37,168 nucleotides of DNA from contig CALVMU010000014.1 in the NCBI GenBank assembly GCA_944348085.1, positions 1-37,168 on the forward strand. The letters are read 5' to 3'. Position 1 is the stretch's first letter, and each line of letters opens with the position of its first letter. The notes below the pieces were generated by a model, which was not told the origin of the DNA, ran no database searches, and was given only the letters and a program-made list of their open reading frames with translations. The position numbers and the translations under genes are program-made. This stretch comes from an uncultured Clostridia bacterium (GTDB lineage Bacteria > Bacillota > Clostridia > Christensenellales > UBA1242). Positions 26,777 through 34,460 of the stretch are shown piece after piece.

Positions 26777-27403
26777 TTCTTCTGCGTTTAAAAAGTCTCC
26801 CAAGTTGTTTTGTAAAAGCTCTCTCATTGCAACCCCTGCCGCTTTCATATCAACAACTGTACTCTCTTCTAAATTGTTTATTGAAATAGTTGAAGAAGAA
26901 TAAAATTTAAATTGTGCTTCCAAGATCTTTTTAAGATTTATGCCAATTGGGCACTGCGAAGCGGGATCAAAATATTTATTTAGAGCCATATTTAAGGAGT
27001 TGGTGTCTATAGCAAGTTTGTTTTTCAAATTGAAGCCTCCCCACGCCATACTAGCAGACATTGGAGCAAGGCAACTCCTTACAAGTGGTGATTGTTTTAT
27101 CTTTGCAAAATTTTCATCTGGTTTTAATGCCATAAATTTATAAACAGCTTGAACCATTTTTTGCAAATCTTTAGTTTGGCCAATTTCATATGCAGGATCG
27201 CTGTTTTCTTTTAAATATTCCGATGCGAACGAAGACAATTCTTTTTCGCTTGGCAAACTGTCTCCATTGAGCAATTCAAAAAGAACATTTAAAGCTTTAG
27301 CGGTGTTAAACTTATGTATTCTTGAGTTTAAAGCAAACAGATTATCATTTTTTTCTTCAGCAGAACTTTTATGATTAAAATCACTATAAAACTGGTTATT
27401 CAT
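26765..27403 (-). CDS. Unrecognised 212-residue protein
   Basis: I do not recognise this protein. It is soluble-looking and mostly helical by eye, with a polar N-terminus (about 1-25), a helical part (26-120), a small Gly/Ala/Trp stretch (SASMAWGGFNLKN) and a C-terminal helical region with FDPASQCPIGINLKKILEAQFKFY. It has no signal peptide or membrane helix. AAAGGAG lies seven bases before the ATG and a clear promoter lies upstream, so it is a real expressed gene. The neighbours give no clue: an unknown gene converges on it and a flippase gene diverges from it. Confidence 0.75.
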   Translation of the reverse strand: MNNQFYSDFNHKSSAEEKNDNLFALNSRIHKFNTAKALNVLFELLNGDSLPSEKELSSFASEYLKENSDPAYEIGQTKDLQKMVQAVYKFMALKPDENFAKIKQSPLVRSCLAPMSASMAWGGFNLKNKLAIDTNSLNMALNKYFDPASQCPIGINLKKILEAQFKFYSSSTISINNLEESTVVDMKAAGVAMRELLQNNLGDFLNAEENKD

Positions 27404-27446
27404 ATATCACTCCTTTAAAATATCTTTTGCGTATTTTTACAGATAT

Positions 27447-27475
27447 ATTCTACCACATATTTTTTGATTTGTAAA
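27447..27475 (-). promoter_or_regulatory. Promoter of the 212-residue unknown gene
   Basis: On the minus strand TTTACA (27470-27475), 17 bp, TAGAAT (27447-27452). The -35 region shares the 19-mer CTATTTACAAATCAAAAAA with the promoter at 36238-36266. Confidence 0.72.
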
Positions 27476-27492
27476 TAGCCTTTGCATAAAAT
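27464..27492 (+). promoter_or_regulatory. Candidate promoter of the flippase gene
   Basis: TTGATT (27464-27469), 17 bp, TAAAAT (27487-27492). It overlaps the divergent promoter of the unknown gene, so the two may compete for polymerase. Confidence 0.5.
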
Positions 27493-27517
27493 TTTTAACT
27501 TTTCGCAAGATATTTTT

Positions 27518-29032
27518 ATGAAAAACAGTGTCGGAAAGGGTGCTTTTTTACTTATTTTGAGCGGAATTGTCTGCAAAATTTTTGGCGCATTCTTTCGTCT
27601 GCCTCTTACAAACATCCTTGGCATCGAAGGAATTGGTGTGTTTCAGATGGTTATGTCGCTATATTCGCTTGCCCTCGTGCTTGTGACAGGAGGGGTGACA
27701 AGCTCGCTTTCCAAGCTTGTTTCTTCAGCGCGCGCAAGAGGTGAAATTCAAAAAATCAATGGCTATTTTCGTCTTGCGCTCTTGTTTTCGGCAGGGCTAA
27801 GTTTGATTTTGGGGCTGGTGTTCGCCTTTTTTTCAGGACAGATTTCTTCTCTGCAAGGGGCAAGTGAAGGCAGGTATAGTTATATGCTTCTTGCCTTTCT
27901 TCTGCCACTTGGAGCGCTGATTGGAGTTTATCGCGGAATTATTCAAGGCTATGAAAACATGGCGCCAACAGCAATAAGTCAAATCATAGAACAGGCGGTC
28001 AAGTTTGCCTTTGGTCTGTTTTTTGCAAAGCTTCTTATCACAAAAGGCTTAAGTAGTGGCGTTTTTGGCGCATTTTTGGGCATAACGGCTGGTGAGTTTT
28101 TGGCGTTTCTCTATCTTGGCGCTGTTATGCTTTTTAAGTATCGCGTTAAAACAGAAGCCTTGCAGGTGGGTGGCGATTTTTTCAGGGCAGTTCTTCCGCT
28201 TAGCGTTGGCGGAGCAATTGTGCCTTTCACTCATGCTCTTGACTCGCTTTTTGTGGTCTCTCTTCTTATGAAAGCAGGGTTTGAACAGGCAGAAGCCACA
28301 ACACTTTATGGTCTTCAAACAGGGGTGGTTGGCGCGCTCTTAAATTTGCCTCTTATCATTTCGCTTGCTGTCGGGACAAGCCTTTTGCCAAAAGTGAGCT
28401 ATCTTTCTACTCAAAATGACATTGAAGGGCAAAGAAAAATCATTGCAAAAAGTTTTTCTCTGCTTTGGCTTTGCCTGCTTCCTTTGGTGTTTGGCATTGC
28501 CTCAATTTCAGAGTTTCTCTATCCAATCATCTATCCAAACTTGATGACTGGCTATCTTGATTATGCGGTCAAGCTGACATTTGTTGGAGGCGTTTCAATT
28601 GTGCTGACCGCCATCATGCAATTTTTGTTGTCACTTTTGCAGGCAAAGGGGTTTTATCTCTTTTCAATGCTGGCAACGCTTTTTGCGAGCGCAATAAAGA
28701 TTTTTTTGGTTTTCACTTTGACGGTGCAGGCAAACATAAACATCTTCGCCCTTCCGCTTTCAAACATATTTTTGGCAGGAACAGTTTGCATTTTTGCTTT
28801 GATAAAGCTCAAAGGGCTTGTGACTTTTCCCTTCTTCAATTTTGCTCTTCCGCTTTTGTCAGCCGTCATCATGTTTATGCTGGTAAAAATTTTGCTTGGA
28901 CTTTTTGGCAATGTATGGGGGCTTATTTTTGCAATAGTTGTTGGCGGAGCTGTGTATATCGCGCTAGTGCTGCCTCTTGTTCTTGAATATGTGCGAGGAC
29001 TGCTTCAGAAGAAAAGGCAAGAGAAAGGCTAA
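27518..29032 (+). CDS. MOP-superfamily lipid flippase, SpoVB/MurJ type
   Basis: The 504-residue protein is almost wholly hydrophobic, with about 14 membrane helices. It begins KNSVGKGAFLLILSGIVCKIFGAFFRLPLTNILGIEGIGVFQM, the typical start of SpoVB/YtgP/YkvU proteins of the polysaccharide transport family. GVYRGIIQGYENMAPTAISQIIEQ near residue 135 and LNLPLIISLAVGTSLLPKVS near 280 are further family segments. Relatives flip lipid-linked peptidoglycan or polysaccharide precursors across the membrane; SpoVB acts in spore cortex formation in sporulating species. I cannot tell a general MurJ-like flippase from a SpoVB. I chose ATG 27518 over a TTG 12 codons earlier that lies on the -10; the binding site is weak. 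No transporter or sporulation gene flanks it. Confidence 0.87.
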   Translation: MKNSVGKGAFLLILSGIVCKIFGAFFRLPLTNILGIEGIGVFQMVMSLYSLALVLVTGGVTSSLSKLVSSARARGEIQKINGYFRLALLFSAGLSLILGLVFAFFSGQISSLQGASEGRYSYMLLAFLLPLGALIGVYRGIIQGYENMAPTAISQIIEQAVKFAFGLFFAKLLITKGLSSGVFGAFLGITAGEFLAFLYLGAVMLFKYRVKTEALQVGGDFFRAVLPLSVGGAIVPFTHALDSLFVVSLLMKAGFEQAEATTLYGLQTGVVGALLNLPLIISLAVGTSLLPKVSYLSTQNDIEGQRKIIAKSFSLLWLCLLPLVFGIASISEFLYPIIYPNLMTGYLDYAVKLTFVGGVSIVLTAIMQFLLSLLQAKGFYLFSMLATLFASAIKIFLVFTLTVQANINIFALPLSNIFLAGTVCIFALIKLKGLVTFPFFNFALPLLSAVIMFMLVKILLGLFGNVWGLIFAIVVGGAVYIALVLPLVLEYVRGLLQKKRQEKG

Positions 29033-29085
29033 AAGGAAAAGGCGCATAGCCTACAACAGATTTAAAACAAAAAGCGCAAATCGTT

Positions 29086-29113
29086 TTGAAAACTCAAGGT
29101 TTATTGGTAAAAT
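29086..29113 (+). promoter_or_regulatory. dusB promoter
   Basis: TTGAAA (29086-29091), 16 bp, TAAAAT (29108-29113). The -10 ends six bases before the dusB ATG, so the message should be leaderless, like that of recF. Confidence 0.6.
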
Positions 29114-29119
29114 ATAGGC

Positions 29120-30040
29120 ATGAAAATTGGCAACATTGTTTTTGAGAAAAATTTGTTTTTAGCGCCTATGGCTGGCGTGAGTGATGTGGGCTTTAGAAAA
29201 GTTTGTGCAAAATTTGGCGCAGAGGGAAGCTATAGCGAAATGTTTTCAGCAAGGGCTATGATGCACAATCCAAGCAAAACCGTTTTGATGACGATAACTT
29301 CGCCTGAAGAGAAGGTGAAAATTGCACAAATCTTTGGGCATGAGCCAGAGGTTATGGTGAAGGCAATTCAAAATCCGCTTTTGGACAAATATGACATCAT
29401 TGACATCAACATGGGCTGTCCTGCGCCAAAAATCGTCAAAAATGGCGAAGGGGCGGCACTTATGGACAACATTTTGCTTGCAGAAAAGATCATAAAAGAA
29501 TGTGTTAAATCTTCATCAAGACCTGTTTCGGTCAAATTTAGATTGGGCAAAGACAGCGATAAAAGCCTTGAATTTGGTCGCATGTGTGAGGAGGCAGGCG
29601 CAAGCTTTGTGACTTTGCATGCACGCACTGTCAGTCAAGGCTACAGCGGAAAGGCAAACTATTCATCAATTGCAACTCTTGCAAGCGCGTTGAAAATTCC
29701 GGTTGTAGGCAATGGTGATGTTGTTGATCAAAAAAGTTATCAAGACATGCTTGAAACTGGCGTGAGCGGTGTTATGATTGGACGAGGTGCGCAAGGCAGA
29801 CCTTGGGTTTTTCAAGAAATTTTTGGCAAAACTTTTGACGGCGACAAAATAGCAGTGGTCAAAGAACATTTGGAAACGCTCAGAAAATATTACGATGAAA
29901 AGTGGCTTACTCTTTACATGCGCAAACATTTTTTGTGGTATAGCATGGGAAGCGAAGGTGGCGCGCAAGAGAGGGTCAAGCTTGCGACCAGCCAAAACCT
30001 CGACGAAAGTTTGCAAATTTTAAGAGAACTATTAAAATGA
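29120..30040 (+). CDS. dusB: tRNA-dihydrouridine synthase
   Basis: This FMN enzyme reduces selected uridines in the D-loop of tRNA with NADPH. The 306-residue protein is a TIM barrel starting with NLFLAPMAGVSDVGFRKVC. The active-site Cys is C100 in NMGCPAPKIVKNGEGAALM, and the FMN phosphate site is GVMIGRGAQGRPW. The subgroup is most like DusB of Bacillota, but I assign it by resemblance only. There is no Shine-Dalgarno sequence before the ATG; the promoter position explains this. Its stop lies 48 bp before pgk, which has its own promoter. Confidence 0.9.
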   Translation: MKIGNIVFEKNLFLAPMAGVSDVGFRKVCAKFGAEGSYSEMFSARAMMHNPSKTVLMTITSPEEKVKIAQIFGHEPEVMVKAIQNPLLDKYDIIDINMGCPAPKIVKNGEGAALMDNILLAEKIIKECVKSSSRPVSVKFRLGKDSDKSLEFGRMCEEAGASFVTLHARTVSQGYSGKANYSSIATLASALKIPVVGNGDVVDQKSYQDMLETGVSGVMIGRGAQGRPWVFQEIFGKTFDGDKIAVVKEHLETLRKYYDEKWLTLYMRKHFLWYSMGSEGGAQERVKLATSQNLDESLQILRELLK

Positions 30041-30041
30041 T

Positions 30042-30070
30042 TTGGAAAAATGGCAGAAAAAGTGTAAAAT
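30042..30070 (+). promoter_or_regulatory. pgk-tpiA promoter
   Basis: TTGGAA (30042-30047), 17 bp, TAAAAT (30065-30070), directly after the dusB stop, followed by AAAGGAGG before pgk. Confidence 0.55.
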
Positions 30071-30088
30071 ATTTTTAAAGGAGGCGCT

Positions 30089-31279
30089 ATGAAAAGAACT
30101 GTAAAAGATTTGGTCAATTTGGAAGGCAAAGTTGTCATTTTAAGAGTAGACTTCAATGTGCCTCTGGATGACGGCGGAAAAATTTTGGACACCACAAGAA
30201 TCGTGCAGTCACTTCCAACTATAAAATATTTGATAGGGCAAAAAGCAAAGGTTGTTTTGATTTCTCACCTTGGCAGACCAGAAGGCTATGAGATAAGAAA
30301 ATCGCTTTGGCCAATTGCTCTTATACTTATACAGGCGTTGCCAACAAGCGTTCATTTCATCAACAAGGTTTATGGTGACGAGGTCAAACAACGCATAAAC
30401 GACATGGGAAATGGTGAAGTTCTCTTGCTTGAAAATGTGAGATTTTACAAGGAAGAAATCGAGTGCGATATGGCTTTTGCAAGAAAAATTGCTTCGCTTG
30501 GCGACTATTTTGTCAACGACGCCTTTGGTGTTGCTCACCGAAAGCATGCAACAACCTATGGTCTTGCAAGACTTATGCCAAACGCGATAGGTCTTTTGAT
30601 GGAAAAAGAGGTCAGCGCACTGACTGGTGCGGTTGACAATCCAAAACATCCATTTGTCTTTATTATTGGCGGAGGAAAGGTTCAAGGCAAAATCAACTTG
30701 ATTTTAAAATTGCTTGACTCAGCCGACACAGTGATTATTGGCGGAGCTATGGCTTACACATTTTTGGTGGCATCTGGCGTTGCTGTTGGCGAGTCAAAAG
30801 TTTATGACGAAAGCGTTTCTTACGCGCGAGATATTTTAAATATAGCAAAGGAAAGAGGCAAAAAAATTCTTTTGCCAATTGATCATGTCTGCATTCGCGA
30901 GAGCGCGAAGCGCAAAAAACCATTTGTAACAGATGAAATGGTTGATGACATGGTTGGTTTTGACATTGGGCCAAAAACGATTGCTCTTTTCAAAGAAGAA
31001 ATCAAAAATGCAAAACAAATTCTTTGGAATGGTCCACTTGGAAAATATGAAGACCCAGAGTTTGCCAAAGGCACAATGGAAATTGCCAAGGCGATAGCAG
31101 ACTCTGACGCTTATTCAATCGTTGGCGGAGGTGACAGCCTCAGCGCAATCAAAATGGCAAAGGTGGAAAACAAAATCGACCTTATTTCAACTGGCGGTGG
31201 CGCAACACTTAAGTTTATTGAACAAGGCTCTCTTCCATGTATTGATGTGATTCAAGACAAAATCGTGTTAAAGAGGTAA
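30089..31279 (+). CDS. pgk: Phosphoglycerate kinase
   Basis: PGK makes ATP and 3-phosphoglycerate from 1,3-bisphosphoglycerate in glycolysis. The 396 residues match the family length. Visible motifs are LRVDFNVPL, SHLGRP, NDAFGVAHRKHAT, the nucleotide-site segment GGGKVQGKI (commonly GGAKVSDKI), WNGPLGKYE, GGGDS and STGGGA near the C-terminus. The substrate and nucleotide residues look intact. AAAGGAGG precedes the ATG. tpiA follows by 4 bp, so the two form an operon; gapA, a frequent upstream partner, is absent and dusB takes its place. Confidence 0.97.
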   Translation: MKRTVKDLVNLEGKVVILRVDFNVPLDDGGKILDTTRIVQSLPTIKYLIGQKAKVVLISHLGRPEGYEIRKSLWPIALILIQALPTSVHFINKVYGDEVKQRINDMGNGEVLLLENVRFYKEEIECDMAFARKIASLGDYFVNDAFGVAHRKHATTYGLARLMPNAIGLLMEKEVSALTGAVDNPKHPFVFIIGGGKVQGKINLILKLLDSADTVIIGGAMAYTFLVASGVAVGESKVYDESVSYARDILNIAKERGKKILLPIDHVCIRESAKRKKPFVTDEMVDDMVGFDIGPKTIALFKEEIKNAKQILWNGPLGKYEDPEFAKGTMEIAKAIADSDAYSIVGGGDSLSAIKMAKVENKIDLISTGGGATLKFIEQGSLPCIDVIQDKIVLKR

Positions 31280-31283
31280 AGTT

Positions 31284-32033
31284 ATGGCAAAAATTGTTAT
31301 TGCAAATTTCAAAATGAACAAAACTGAAAGCGAAACGAAAGATTATCTTATCAGCTTTCTTTCAAAGTTTGAAGACTACAAGGCTGAGCTTATTTTGGCG
31401 CTGCCTTACACATCGCTTTCGCTTGCAAAATTTATGCTTGAGGGCAGAGCGGTTGCAATCAGCGCACAAAATATCAGCGAAGATGATGAAAAGGGCGCAA
31501 CGGGCGAGATAAGCGGAAGAATGCTTGCAGGCTCTGGCGCTAGCTATGTTATTGTTGGTCACAGCGAAAGACGAACAAAATTTAAAGAAAACAACAAAGT
31601 TATCAATCAAAAAATTAAAAATGGGCTTAAAAATGGGCTTTCAATCATTTTGTGCGTGGGCGAAAGCTTGGCAGACAGAAACACAATGAAAACGCTTGCA
31701 ACACTTAAAGTGCAAATTGAAGAAGCGCTCAAAGGGCTTTATGAAAACGAGCTTGAAAACATTATCATTGCCTATGAACCAGTTTGGGCAATCGGCTCAG
31801 GAAAAACTCCTTCACCAAAAGATGTTGAGCTTGCAGTCAAATCAATAAGAAAGGTTATTGAAGAAGATTTTTCGCCAAAGGCTAGCGAGCAAATTCGCGT
31901 GGTTTATGGCGGATCGATAAATCCAAAAAATGCTCAAAAATTTGCAAGCATTTCTGGGATCAATGGCATTTTGGTTGGCTCGGCAAGCCTGGATCCAAAC
32001 ATTTTTATGCAAATTATCAATGCTTGCGTTTGA
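31284..32033 (+). CDS. tpiA: Triose-phosphate isomerase
   Basis: TpiA interconverts dihydroxyacetone phosphate and glyceraldehyde 3-phosphate. The 249-residue barrel keeps Lys10 (NFKMN), the electrophile His93 (VGHSERR), the base Glu165 (AYEPVWAIGSGKTP, including the loop 6 lid) and the phosphate-binding YGGSI and GILVGSASL segments. The binding site AGAGG is inside the end of pgk. The usual gpmI and eno genes do not follow; dnaX starts 61 bp later with its own promoter. Confidence 0.97.
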   Translation: MAKIVIANFKMNKTESETKDYLISFLSKFEDYKAELILALPYTSLSLAKFMLEGRAVAISAQNISEDDEKGATGEISGRMLAGSGASYVIVGHSERRTKFKENNKVINQKIKNGLKNGLSIILCVGESLADRNTMKTLATLKVQIEEALKGLYENELENIIIAYEPVWAIGSGKTPSPKDVELAVKSIRKVIEEDFSPKASEQIRVVYGGSINPKNAQKFASISGINGILVGSASLDPNIFMQIINACV

Positions 32034-32051
32034 AGAGCAAACAAAAATCAA

Positions 32052-32079
32052 TTGACAAATTGGTGATTTTAATTAAAAT
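32052..32079 (+). promoter_or_regulatory. dnaX operon promoter
   Basis: TTGACA (32052-32057), 16 bp, TAAAAT (32074-32079). The start would be near 32086, giving a leader of only about 9 nt that just includes the TAGGAG binding site. Confidence 0.6.
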
Positions 32080-32094
32080 ATCTCTAGGAGAAAA

Positions 32095-33198
32095 ATGGAA
32101 CATTTAGCACTATACAGAAAATATAGACCAAAAAATTTTGAAGAGGTTATTGGACAAGAGCATATCACAAAAGCGCTTGCTCACCAAGTGGAAAGTGGCA
32201 AGCTTGCTCATGCCTATCTTTTTACAGGCTCGCGCGGGATTGGCAAAACTTCAGTTGCGCGCATTCTTGCAAAGGCGGTCAATTGCCAGAACAATCAAAA
32301 TGGCTCACCATGCGGAGAGTGTGAAACTTGCAAAAGGCTGGAAAAAGAAAATGATATAAATGTCATCGAAATCGACGCTGCTTCAAACAACCGCGTTGAC
32401 GATGTGCGTGAATTGCGCGAAAAAGTCAAATTTTTGCCAATCAACGCAAAATACAAGGTCTACATAATCGACGAAGTGCACATGCTGTCAGACAGCGCCT
32501 TCAATGCACTTTTAAAAACGCTTGAAGAGCCACCTGCGCATGTCATATTTATCTTGGCAACCACAGAGGTGCACAAACTTCCAGCAACAATCTTGTCAAG
32601 ATGTATAAGGTTTGATTTCAGACTTCTTTCAATTGACAAACTTACGCAAATTTTGGCGAATGTGCTTTCTCAAGAGGGCATAAAATATGAAGGCGAGGCG
32701 CTCAAACTTATAGCGCAAGCAGGTGAAGGCTCAGTGCGTGACACGCTTTCGATTGCAGATTGCGTTGTGGCTTACAGCGACGGCGAAATCAAAAAAGACG
32801 ATGTTTTAAAGGTTCTTGGCACAACTGACTATGACCTTCTTTTAAATTTCTTCGACCTTTTGAAAGACAAAAACATTGGTGGAATGCTTGAGGCGGTTGA
32901 AAACCTTGACCAAAACGGAAAAAACATCTCAGTTTTTGTCAAAGACCTTGCAAAACATGCAAGAGATTTGCTTGTATGCGCAACAACAAAAGATCCAAAC
33001 GCGCTCTTGTCACTTCCACAAGATGTGTTTGAAAAATACATGGTTCAGGCAAAATCAATTGACGAAAACAGACTGCTTGACTTTATGCAGGTGTTTGCAA
33101 GCGCAGAAAACGAGCTTCGTTACACGCTTTCACCAAGACTGCTTCTTGAAAGCTTGTCAATTTCAGCAATGCTTGGTCAAGATGTAAAAAAAAACTGA
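32095..33198 (+). CDS. dnaX: DNA polymerase III clamp-loader subunit DnaX, short (gamma-like) frame
   Basis: DnaX is the ATPase of the clamp loader that puts the beta clamp on DNA. This frame codes for 367 residues covering AAA+ domains I-II and the collar domain III. Walker A GSRGIGKT is at 45-52, the zinc cysteines at 64, 73, 76 and 79, Walker B and its flank IIDEVHM near 124-130, and the arginine-finger segment LSRC follows. It stops at TGA right after a run of nine A (33186-33194), well short of the usual Bacillota DnaX of around 550 residues. The missing C-terminal domain is open directly downstream in the -1 frame. It is first in dnaX-ybaB-recR-argS. Confidence 0.95.
   Translation: MEHLALYRKYRPKNFEEVIGQEHITKALAHQVESGKLAHAYLFTGSRGIGKTSVARILAKAVNCQNNQNGSPCGECETCKRLEKENDINVIEIDAASNNRVDDVRELREKVKFLPINAKYKVYIIDEVHMLSDSAFNALLKTLEEPPAHVIFILATTEVHKLPATILSRCIRFDFRLLSIDKLTQILANVLSQEGIKYEGEALKLIAQAGEGSVRDTLSIADCVVAYSDGEIKKDDVLKVLGTTDYDLLLNFFDLLKDKNIGGMLEAVENLDQNGKNISVFVKDLAKHARDLLVCATTKDPNALLSLPQDVFEKYMVQAKSIDENRLLDFMQVFASAENELRYTLSPRLLLESLSISAMLGQDVKKN
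33186..33198 (+). other. Putative -1 frameshift or slippage site in dnaX
   Basis: The in-frame codons are GTA AAA AAA AAC TGA. They contain two slippery heptamers, A AAA AAA and A AAA AAC, directly before the stop. A shift of -1, or one extra A in the transcript, joins the frame to the downstream C-terminal domain with no stop between (reading on as KKLKNEGLTQNLS). I see no clear Shine-Dalgarno-like stimulator upstream and no strong hairpin downstream. Confidence 0.6.
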
Positions 33199-33209
33199 AA
33201 AATGAAGGG

Positions 33210-33536
33210 TTGACTCAAAATTTAAGCGCCAAAAATGTTTGGGGCAAAGTGGTCTTGTTTTTAAAAGAGCACAGACAGGTTGCGCTCCATGTTGCCTGCG
33301 GAGATATAACCGAGGTTTTCATCGAGGCGGATCGGCTGGTTGTCAATGTGAGTGAAGGCATGCTGGCAGAAATTCTCAAAGACGGCAGACGAGAGATTGA
33401 AAACGCACTACGCTGGCAAGGGCTAGACTTAAAACTCGAGGTCAACCTTATGGAGTCTAAAGACTTGCCTCAGCAAGAAGACATAAACAAATTAAAGAAA
33501 ATGTTAGGCAAAAAGCTTACAATAATAGGAGGATAA
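33210..33536 (+). CDS. dnaX: DnaX C-terminal domain in the -1 frame
   Basis: The frame is open from before the A run; as a free frame it would start at TTG 33210 (108 residues). Residues from SAKNVWGKVVLFLKEHRQVALHVAC to ENALRWQGLDLKLEV resemble the C-terminal domain of Bacillota DnaX, which follows domain III and a linker; the last residues are KLKKMLGKKLTIIGG. As a separate gene it is unlikely: the only binding-site-like string, GAAGGG, directly touches the TTG. It is best read as the second half of dnaX, reached by frameshifting or transcript slippage. A homopolymer sequencing error or a real disabling mutation are the alternatives. Together the two parts would give about 478 residues. Confidence 0.75.
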   Translation: MTQNLSAKNVWGKVVLFLKEHRQVALHVACGDITEVFIEADRLVVNVSEGMLAEILKDGRREIENALRWQGLDLKLEVNLMESKDLPQQEDINKLKKMLGKKLTIIGG

Positions 33537-33540
33537 CATT

Positions 33541-33861
33541 ATGGCATATGGTGGATTTGGTGGCTTTGGCGGAGGCAATATTCAACAGCTTATGCGCCAA
33601 GCTCAAAAGATGCAAGAAGACATGAACAGAGCAAAGCAAGAACTTGAAGAAAGCGAGTTTTCATCTTCTGTTGGTGGCGGAATGGTTGAGGTTGTGATGA
33701 AAGGCGACAAAACCATGAAGTCAATCAAAATAAAACAAGAGGTCGTTGATCCAGACGATGTTGAAATGCTTGAAGACCTTGTTGTTAGCGCTGTCAACGA
33801 CTGCCTTGGACAAATTGCAAGAAAAGAGAAGGAAATGATGCCTTCAATTCCAGGAATGTAA
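33541..33861 (+). CDS. Nucleoid-associated protein YbaB/EbfC
   Basis: YbaB/EbfC proteins are small DNA-binding dimers, found next to dnaX and recR across bacteria. The 106 residues have a Gly-rich start ([13 protein letters not shown]), the helix [42 protein letters not shown] and the C-terminal helix. AGGAGG precedes the ATG. It begins 4 bp after the dnaX C-terminal frame and ends 1 bp before recR. Confidence 0.95.
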   Translation: MAYGGFGGFGGGNIQQLMRQAQKMQEDMNRAKQELEESEFSSSVGGGMVEVVMKGDKTMKSIKIKQEVVDPDDVEMLEDLVVSAVNDCLGQIARKEKEMMPSIPGM

Positions 33862-33862
33862 A

Positions 33863-34453
33863 ATGCAAGACGAAATCATTGAAAACCTTATCGAACAGTT
33901 TAGAACTCTGCCTGGCGTGGGCTATAAAACGGCTCAGCGCTATGCCTATTCAATTATTGAAGGCACTTTAGAGAGGGCGGAGCGTTTTTCTTATGCAATC
34001 AAAGAGGCAAAGGAAAAGATTGGTTTTTGCAAAGTGTGTGGAAACTTTACCGATAAAGAAGTTTGTCCTATCTGTCAGAAACGAAACAGAAAAATCATTT
34101 GTGTGGTGAAAGACCCAAAAGATGTTTTGGCAATGGAAAAGGTCAAGACTTATGATGGCGTATATCATGTTTTGTTTGGCACAATCAGTCCGCTTGAACA
34201 TCGCGGACCAGACCAAATCAAAATAAAAGAGCTTCTCTCGCGTGTTCAAGAAGACAAGGTGGAAGAGGTTATCGTTGCCACAAACCCAGATGTTGAGGGC
34301 GAGGCAACAGCAATGTATATAGCAAAAATTTTGAGCCCACTTGGCGTAAAAGTGACAAGACTTGCGCAAGGCATCGCAATGGGCAGCGACCTTGAATATG
34401 CAGACGAGGTCACACTTTCAAAAGCGCTTGAAGCAAGACGAGAGATAAACTAG
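33863..34453 (+). CDS. recR: Recombination mediator RecR
   Basis: RecR forms a ring with RecO and aids RecF in loading RecA at gaps. The 196 residues show the helix-hairpin-helix ([17 protein letters not shown], 13-29), a four-Cys zinc finger (C56, C59, C68, C71), and a Toprim domain from about 79 ([28 protein letters not shown]). The tail [26 protein letters not shown] is typical. It is tightly coupled to ybaB (1 bp gap); its stop forms part of the TAGGAG binding site of argS. Confidence 0.97.
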   Translation: MQDEIIENLIEQFRTLPGVGYKTAQRYAYSIIEGTLERAERFSYAIKEAKEKIGFCKVCGNFTDKEVCPICQKRNRKIICVVKDPKDVLAMEKVKTYDGVYHVLFGTISPLEHRGPDQIKIKELLSRVQEDKVEEVIVATNPDVEGEATAMYIAKILSPLGVKVTRLAQGIAMGSDLEYADEVTLSKALEARREIN

Positions 34454-34460
34454 GAGAAAT

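Noticed and set aside
33202..33213. ATG 33202 as a new start for the DnaX C-terminal frame
   Set aside because: It is in the frame of the short dnaX form and stops after three codons.
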